In this document: positions 5,849 to 9,989 of the stretch, piece by piece
Layout: every line of letters begins with the position of its first letter
How positions within the stretch are numbered: the stretch's first letter is position 1
DNA from: an uncultured Rhodospirillales bacterium
GTDB lineage: Bacteria > Pseudomonadota > Alphaproteobacteria > ATCC43930 > CGMCC-115725
DNA: 9,989 nt
Reading direction: 5' to 3'
Assembly: GCA_903897565.1 (NCBI GenBank)
Contig: CAIUCF010000064.1
Location: 1 to 9,989, forward strand
Program-made: the position numbers and the translations under genes
Notes under the pieces: model-generated
The model's database searches: none
Told to the model about the DNA's origin: nothing
Seen by the model: only the letters and a program-made list of their open reading frames with translations

Positions 5849-7945
5849 TCACCCGGCGCGCACGTTCTGCAGGAAATGATCGACCCGCCCCTGCAACTGC
5901 CCGAGCCGGCTTTGCAGCAGGGCGACCGTATCCGCCATCTCGCCCGCACTGAGGCCGCTCTGCTGTGCGGTCTCCGAAACGGTGTCGATATTCTGCCGTA
6001 GATCGCTCGTCCCCGTCGAAGCATTGCTGACGGCGCGGCTGATCTCGCCGGTGGCGGCGTCTTGCTCGGTCACGGCAGCGGCGATCGCGCCGCTGATCTG
6101 GTTGATCTGCTCGATCGTTCCGGCGATGTCGGCAATCTCTCCGGCAGCGGTCGCCGTCGTCTCCTGGATGCCCTTGACCTGACTGGCGATCTCCTCGGTC
6201 GCCTTGGCCGTCTGGTTGGCGAGGTTCTTGACCTCCGAGGCGACCACGGCAAAGCCCTTGCCGGCTTCGCCGGCGCGCGCCGCCTCGATCGTCGCATTGA
6301 GCGCCAGGAGATTGGTCTGGCTGGCGATGTCGTTGATCAGAGTGACGATCGAGCCGATCTGATCAACCGCGCTGACCAGCGCGTTGACGCGGCCGACCGT
6401 GCTGCGGGCACGCTCGGCGGCGGCGGCGGCCGTGGTGCTCGAATTGCTCGCCTGCTGGCTGATCTCCCGGATCGAAGCGGCGAGCTCCTCGATGGCAGCG
6501 GCGACGGAAGAGACGTTCTCGGCAACGTCGCTGGCCGTACCCGTAACAGTGACGCTGTACTTCACGTTGGTATCGCAGGCCTGGGACAGGCTGTTCGCGG
6601 TGGCGCTCATCGCCCGGCTGGCCGCGGTCATATCGGTCATGGATTGCGAGACCTCGGATTCGAAGCTGTCGGCGAGCGCAAGGCGGGCCGCCCGCTGGTC
6701 GATCTCGGCCTGACGCTTCATCTCCTCCTGCCGGCGCTGCAGCGCGTCGTTCTCTGCCGCCTGCTGCTTGAAAGTCATGACCGCATCGGCCATCTGGCCG
6801 ATCTCGTCGCGGCGGCCGAGCGCCGGCACCTCGACATCGCGACGGCCTGAAGCAAGCGCGCGCATGACGGCCGTCATGCGGACGATCGGGCGGGCGAGGC
6901 CGTTGCCGGTCAGCGCGGAGATCACCAGACAGGCCAGCACGGCGAGCACGCCGGCGCCGATGGCGCTGTAGATCAAAGAGTGGACGCGGCTCAGCACCAG
7001 CGACTTCGGCACGCTGATCATCAAGGTCCAGACGTCCGGCGAATCTTCGAAATGCACGGGCACCAATACCGAGTAGGCGTCGGTTTCGAGCAGGTTGCTG
7101 GTCTCGTCGCCGATCGCACTCTGTCCCGCCAGTGCCTGGCTGTGATGGGCGAGATAGAACGGGACGCCGGCCTTCTTGCCGACCAGGGTCTTGTCGGGAT
7201 TGGCGACCCAGTTGCCGGCATTGTCGATCAGCGCGGCGCGGCCTTCGCCGAGCGGCCGTAATCCGGCGAAATAGTCGAGGAGCTGCGACATCTGCAGATC
7301 GACCCCGACCACACCAAGAAAGCGACCATTCTCGATCACCGGCTCGCAGATGCTCGTCAACCAGGTCGACGTGCCATTGCCGAAGTCCCACTTGTAGGGG
7401 GGCGCGATGTGGAGCTTGCCCGTCGTTTTCGGGCCGTTGTAAAAGTCTAGGCTATCTCCTGTCGGATTATCGAAATCAACGGTCTTGTCCAGCCCGAGCG
7501 CGCCGGTTGCGCGACTCCAGTATGGGACATAGCGGCCGCTGCTCTTGACGGCGGTGGCGGTACCCTTGCCGGCGAACGACGCGTCGACGCCGTCGAACGC
7601 GTTCGGCTCGAAGACACCCCATGCGCCAAACCAAGAGGGTTCGGCTTCCAGGTTACGCTTCAGGAAGGCCTCGAAGGTCGGGCGCTGCGCCGCGCTGGTC
7701 GCGCGCATCGCGAGCACGAGCCGGGCATATTCCCGCGCCGCCGTGATCGAGCGGGCGAATTCGGTGGTGACATGGCCGGCCTCGGCATCGGCGGTGTGTC
7801 CCAGTACCGCCTGTGCCTGATCGACCATACGGCTCGAAGCCTGCTGGGTCAGCACGACGGTGACGGCGACGATGCCGAGGATCGAGACCAGACTGCCGAG
7901 CAAGACGATCTTGCCGCTGATACCGAGCTTTTCGATGAACTTCAT
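5849..7945 (-). CDS. Methyl-accepting chemotaxis protein with dCache sensor
   Basis: This 698-residue inner-membrane chemoreceptor should sense a ligand outside the cytoplasmic membrane and control CheA/CheW. In order: a short cytoplasmic start, TM1 at about 11-33, a large periplasmic double-Cache domain at about 40-315 (PYWSRATGALG, WLTSICEPVI, GRFLGVVGVDLQM and ALIDNAGNWVANP are Cache features), TM2 at about 322-347, HAMP at about 348-401 (ARPIVRM, DEIGQMADAVMTF), a coiled coil, and the signalling bundle at about 470-690. The conserved hairpin tip is ASQTNLLALNATIEAARAGE (541-560), followed by GFAVVASEVKNLANQ. No C-terminal CheR/CheB-binding pentapeptide is seen. The ATG at 7945 has AAGG 7 bases upstream; an upstream frame extension to 8122 is not protein-like. 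The ligand is unknown; many dCache domains bind amino acids or organic acids. No other chemotaxis gene is in the window, so this is an orphan receptor. Confidence 0.94.
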   Translation of the reverse strand: MKFIEKLGISGKIVLLGSLVSILGIVAVTVVLTQQASSRMVDQAQAVLGHTADAEAGHVTTEFARSITAAREYARLVLAMRATSAAQRPTFEAFLKRNLEAEPSWFGAWGVFEPNAFDGVDASFAGKGTATAVKSSGRYVPYWSRATGALGLDKTVDFDNPTGDSLDFYNGPKTTGKLHIAPPYKWDFGNGTSTWLTSICEPVIENGRFLGVVGVDLQMSQLLDYFAGLRPLGEGRAALIDNAGNWVANPDKTLVGKKAGVPFYLAHHSQALAGQSAIGDETSNLLETDAYSVLVPVHFEDSPDVWTLMISVPKSLVLSRVHSLIYSAIGAGVLAVLACLVISALTGNGLARPIVRMTAVMRALASGRRDVEVPALGRRDEIGQMADAVMTFKQQAAENDALQRRQEEMKRQAEIDQRAARLALADSFESEVSQSMTDMTAASRAMSATANSLSQACDTNVKYSVTVTGTASDVAENVSSVAAAIEELAASIREISQQASNSSTTAAAAAERARSTVGRVNALVSAVDQIGSIVTLINDIASQTNLLALNATIEAARAGEAGKGFAVVASEVKNLANQTAKATEEIASQVKGIQETTATAAGEIADIAGTIEQINQISGAIAAAVTEQDAATGEISRAVSNASTGTSDLRQNIDTVSETAQQSGLSAGEMADTVALLQSRLGQLQGRVDHFLQNVRAG

Positions 7946-8217
7946 GGCGCTACCTTGTTCCCCGCTTGGCGTGGGCGATCCTGGCAAAGAGCGGCTCGGC
8001 CAGGACGCGATCGCGCTCGGGTACCATGGGGCGCATGAATCAAAGCTTAATGGGCTGTTACGAATAGCGCAGATCCGCCCCGGGAAAACTGGTACGCAGT
8101 GGCGCGCGAGGAGCCCGAGCAACGCAAATTTCGCCGGCGTCGGAACCCGCGCGCCCGTCGAGAAAATCGGCTACGCTCCGCGGCCATTACCGACAAGAAA
8201 CCACGGAGGAGACCCCC
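7946..8217. other. Intergenic region between divergent chemoreceptor and dehydrogenase genes
   Basis: These 272 bases separate two divergent start codons. A relatively AT-rich patch (aatcaaagcttaatgggctg, about 8038-8057) lies near the middle and is a reasonable place for promoter elements, but I found no convincing sigma-70 or flagellar sigma-28 match. A strong ribosome-binding site (GGAGGAG, 8205-8211) precedes the dehydrogenase ATG. I see no RNA gene and no conserved small ORF. Confidence 0.35.
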
Positions 8218-9015
8218 ATGAACGACTTCAATCTCGACGGCAAAGTTGCACTGGTCAGCGGCAGCGCGCGTGGCATCGGCGCGACGACGGCCGAGACCCT
8301 GGCTGCCGGCGGCGCCAAGCTGGTGATCGCCGACATCCTGGTCGAGGCCGGGGAGGATACGGCGGCGACCTTGGGCCGCAACAATACGATCTTCGTCCAT
8401 CTCGACGTCACCAAGGAGGAGTCCTGGGAGCAGGCGATCGCCAAGGCGGTCGGCCACTTCGGCGGCATCGACGTCGTCGTCAACAATGCCGGCATCTATA
8501 CCTCGTCGCTGTTCGCCGATACCACGCTCGAAGACTTCAACCGCACCATGTCCGTCAACGGCGCCGGCGTCTTCCTCGGCATCAAGCACGCGATCCGGGC
8601 GATGCGCCCGGGCGGCATCTCCGGACGCGGCGGCTCGATCGTCAACATCTCCTCGGGCGCCGGCATCAAGGGCTCGGCCGGGCTCGGCGCTTATTGCGCC
8701 TCGAAGGGCGCGGTGCGGCTGATGACCAAGGCCGCGGCGGTCGAATGCGCGCGCCTGAACTATGGTATCCGCGTCAACTCGGTGCATCCCGGGCTGATCA
8801 AGACCGAGATGGGCAAGAAGGTGCTGGCCGAATATGTCGAGATGGGGCTGGTCGCGGACGAAGAAACCGCCGAGGCCGCCTTCATCGGCGCTCATCTCCT
8901 CGGCCTCGGCCGGCCCAAGGACATCGCCAACGCGGTCTACTACCTCGCCTCCGACGCGGCGCAGTGGATCACGGGGACGGAGCTCTGCGTCGATGGCGGG
9001 TACGGGGCGGCGTGA
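8218..9015 (+). CDS. Short-chain dehydrogenase/reductase (classical SDR)
   Basis: The 265-residue cytoplasmic protein is a classical SDR that oxidises an alcohol or reduces a carbonyl. The cofactor loop is G15-S-A-R-G19-I-G21; Asp39 at the end of strand 2 (VIADI) favours NAD(H) over NADP(H). Asp63 (HLDVT) and NNAG (89-92) are standard. The catalytic set is Asn114 (SVN), Ser146 in NISSG, Tyr159 and Lys163 in YCASK. The C-terminal part reads HPGLIKTEM (190-198) and ends with ITGTELCVDGGYGAA, the usual SDR closing motif. The insert GGISGRGGS before strand 5 resembles that in 3-alpha/20-beta-hydroxysteroid dehydrogenase and cyclohexanol-type SDRs, but the substrate cannot be named. The start is firm (GGAGGAG, 6-base spacing). 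It appears to be a single-gene unit, ending 34 bases before the toxin-antitoxin palindrome. Confidence 0.95.
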   Translation: MNDFNLDGKVALVSGSARGIGATTAETLAAGGAKLVIADILVEAGEDTAATLGRNNTIFVHLDVTKEESWEQAIAKAVGHFGGIDVVVNNAGIYTSSLFADTTLEDFNRTMSVNGAGVFLGIKHAIRAMRPGGISGRGGSIVNISSGAGIKGSAGLGAYCASKGAVRLMTKAAAVECARLNYGIRVNSVHPGLIKTEMGKKVLAEYVEMGLVADEETAEAAFIGAHLLGLGRPKDIANAVYYLASDAAQWITGTELCVDGGYGAA

Positions 9016-9049
9016 GCGCGCCTCTTTGTTCCGAATTGATCGCGTTTGC

Positions 9050-9085
9050 CTATCTGACCAGAATAGGAATATTCTGGTCAGATAG
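9050..9085. promoter_or_regulatory. Near-perfect palindrome, probable toxin-antitoxin operator
   Basis: Two 16-base arms, 9050-9065 (ctatctgaccagaata) and 9070-9085 (tattctggtcagatag), are exact reverse complements around ggaa. Each arm also holds a near-palindrome of its own, TCTG-ac-CAGA. The element is AT-rich within GC-rich surroundings and ends 20 bases before the antitoxin ATG, where Phd/YefM-family antitoxins and their toxin complexes bind to repress their own operon. A weak promoter (TTGATC 9036-9041, 17 bases, CAGAAT 9059-9064) would overlap it. It would also fold as a strong RNA hairpin and could end the dehydrogenase transcript. Confidence 0.72.
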
Positions 9086-9105
9086 TTGAAATAGGGCGAC
9101 CCGAA

Positions 9106-9351
9106 ATGGCGACATGGCAAATCCAGGACGCGAAGTCGCGTTTCAGTGAGGTCATCGAACGCGCGCAGGCCGAGGGACCGCAGACGATCACGCGGCACGG
9201 CACGGCGCGCGCGGTGCTGCTTTCGATTGAGGATTACCAAGCCCTCACGGCGGCTAAGCCGGACTTCAAAGCCCTCCTGCTCGGCGGACCGAAACTCGAT
9301 GATTTCCTGATCGAGCGCGACGTTGATCTCGGCCGCGAGATCGATCTGTAG
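9106..9351 (+). CDS. Type II antitoxin, Phd/YefM family
   Basis: The 81-residue protein is expected to bind DNA upstream of its own operon and to neutralise the PIN toxin encoded next. The N-terminal half (MATWQIQDAKSRFSEVIERA ... TITRHGTARAVLLSIEDYQAL) is a standard Phd/YefM fold: strand, helix, strand, then the V-L-L-S strand and the E-D-Y helix. Residues about 50-81 should be the flexible toxin-binding tail, rich in acidic residues (LDDFLIERDVDL). The ATG at 9106 has an AGGG-type ribosome-binding site at about 9093-9096. Its stop is separated from the toxin GTG by 3 bases, so the two are translationally coupled. The palindrome upstream suggests autoregulation. Confidence 0.9.
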   Translation: MATWQIQDAKSRFSEVIERAQAEGPQTITRHGTARAVLLSIEDYQALTAAKPDFKALLLGGPKLDDFLIERDVDLGREIDL

Positions 9352-9354
9352 CCC

Positions 9355-9768
9355 GTGCCCGGATACCTGCTCGACACCAACGTCGTTTCCGAGACCCGCA
9401 AGACCCGACCCGACGCTGGCGTCACCGCCTTCCTCGCGGCGGCATATGCATCCAGTCTATATCTGAGCGTTCTCACCCTCGGCGAGTTGCGCAAAGGCAT
9501 CGCCGCGAAACGCCGAACCGATCCTGTGATCGCCGATGCGTTGCGTGTCTGGGTCGACGAGATCGAAACGAACTTCGCCGATCGCATCCTCCCGATCGAT
9601 GCCACCATCGCCCGCCACTGGGGCGAGTTGTCGGCTGCACGCCCCCTACCCGTCGTCGACACGCTCATCGCGGCAACAGCGCTGCGCCATCGACTGACAT
9701 TGGTGACGCGCAACACGCGGGATGTCGGGACGACGGGGGTGACAGTCGTCAATCCCTGGACTGGTTAG
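9355..9768 (+). CDS. PIN-domain toxin, FitB/VapC type
   Basis: This 137-residue protein is a PIN-domain Mg2+-dependent ribonuclease toxin; VapC-like toxins usually cut tRNA or rRNA. The acidic active site is visible: Asp7 (LLDTNVVSE), Glu44 (LGELRKGI), Asp102 (VVDTLIAATA) and Asp123 (VTRNTRDVG, with Asn120 nearby). The order and the SETRK and LTLGELRKGI segments fit the FitB branch. All four positions are present and the length is full, so the enzyme looks active. The start is GTG at 9355, 3 bases after the antitoxin stop; no good ribosome-binding site is seen, which agrees with coupling that keeps toxin below antitoxin. The exact RNA target is unknown. Confidence 0.92.
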   Translation: MPGYLLDTNVVSETRKTRPDAGVTAFLAAAYASSLYLSVLTLGELRKGIAAKRRTDPVIADALRVWVDEIETNFADRILPIDATIARHWGELSAARPLPVVDTLIAATALRHRLTLVTRNTRDVGTTGVTVVNPWTG

Positions 9769-9810
9769 GGAAAATTGAGACAGCAGATTTGGCAAGATTA
9801 CCGGGGCGGG

Positions 9811-9886
9811 GGAGATCCATATAGTGTCCCCGGATCTCCTATACGCGAATTCCGGGACGAATTCTGAGGACACTATACGGATCTTC
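9811..9886. repeat. REP-like inverted repeat pair
   Basis: Positions 9811-9829 (ggagatccatatagtgtcc) pair with 9868-9886 (ggacactatacggatcttc), with one mismatch and one G-T pair. Read outward, two inverted copies of a unit near cgaattccggggacactata are present: 9858-9877 on plus and 9839-9820 on minus, matching each other at about 15 of 20 bases. A truncated third copy (cgaattccgggac) lies at 9846-9858. A second, shorter hairpin pairs 9811-9818 with 9832-9839. The element sits between the 3' ends of convergent genes, typical of REP/BIME elements. From memory, similar units accompany REP-associated tyrosine transposases (RAYTs); no transposase is in the window. It may also act as a terminator. 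Confidence 0.55.
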
Positions 9887-9902
9887 TGCAAACGCCTACC
9901 CC

Positions 9903-9989
9903 TCACCCCGGCCGCTTGAACTGCTTCCCCAACGTCAGTCCCTGGCGCTGATACGACGACCCGATCGGGGTGCCGTAGAGCTTGTCCGG
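9903..9989 (-). CDS. 3' end of an unrecognised gene (cut by window edge)
   Basis: Reading the minus strand from the window edge, 28 codons are open to a TGA (complement of 9903-9905). The peptide PDKLYGTPIGSSYQRQGLTL continues GKQFKRPG and looks like a real protein C terminus, with G/C mostly at third positions as in the rest of the genome. I cannot assign a family. It is convergent with the toxin gene, with the REP-like repeat between them. Confidence 0.5.
   Translation of the reverse strand, partial: PDKLYGTPIGSSYQRQGLTLGKQFKRPG

Noticed and set aside
7946..8122. N-terminal extension of the chemoreceptor by 59 residues
   Set aside because: The residues before MKFIEKLGIS do not resemble chemoreceptor starts, and ATG 7945 has a suitable AAGG.
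8047..9240. 397-codon minus-strand frame opposite the dehydrogenase and antitoxin genes
   Set aside because: It runs through the operator palindrome and two well-supported plus-strand genes; its translation has no domain.
9811..9989. A complete insertion sequence at the right end
   Set aside because: There are inverted repeats but no transposase frame and no visible target-site duplication in the window, so only a REP-like element is supported.
1..9989. CRISPR array, tRNA or rRNA genes, prophage or a multi-gene defence system
   Set aside because: I saw no regularly spaced repeats, no cloverleaf or rRNA segments, and no phage or defence genes apart from the single toxin-antitoxin pair.

Overview
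The window is GC-rich coding DNA with a strong G/C bias at third codon positions. It most likely comes from an alphaproteobacterium, perhaps a Rhodospirillales-like lineage. Two things support this: the run parvulin peptidylprolyl isomerase, argJ, mutT, an order I associate with alphaproteobacterial chromosomes, and an NDUFAF5-type methyltransferase, a family shared by Alphaproteobacteria and mitochondria. The placement is inference; the window has no rRNA or other taxonomic marker. Most of it is ordinary chromosome, and the last kilobase looks more accessory.

Layout. Positions 1-310 form an A/C-rich, G-poor stretch that may hold the 3' tail of an unrecognised gene (stop at 121), followed by a leader with nested inverted repeats. 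A plus-strand cluster follows: an exported parvulin isomerase (311-1177), a strong 17-bp hairpin, argJ (1257-2501) and mutT (2507-2905). Facing it, with only 2 bases between stop codons, is a minus-strand pair: an NDUFAF5-like SAM methyltransferase (4738-3869) followed by a YiiM-type MOSC protein fused to a [2Fe-2S] ferredoxin domain (3843-2908). An alpha/beta hydrolase (4886-5779) diverges from that pair and converges on a dCache chemoreceptor (7945-5849, minus), with a hairpin between them. A short-chain dehydrogenase (8218-9015) diverges from the chemoreceptor.

The right end holds a type II toxin-antitoxin module, a Phd/YefM-type antitoxin (9106-9351) and a FitB/VapC-type PIN toxin (9355-9768). 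It is preceded by a near-perfect 36-base palindrome that is a good operator candidate. After the toxin comes a pair of inverted repeats resembling REP elements (9811-9886), then the 3' end of a minus-strand gene cut by the window edge (9989-9903).

Functional links. ArgJ (arginine biosynthesis) and MutT (nucleotide-pool cleaning) are housekeeping genes packed for translational coupling. The methyltransferase and MOSC-ferredoxin genes are likely co-transcribed and have an Fe-S/redox theme in common: one family modifies a complex I Fe-S subunit in mitochondria, and the other carries its own Fe-S cluster. I see no defence island, CRISPR array, tRNA or complete transposon. The items most worth a second look are the reductase-less MOSC-ferredoxin fusion, the REP-like pair and the toxin-antitoxin operator.
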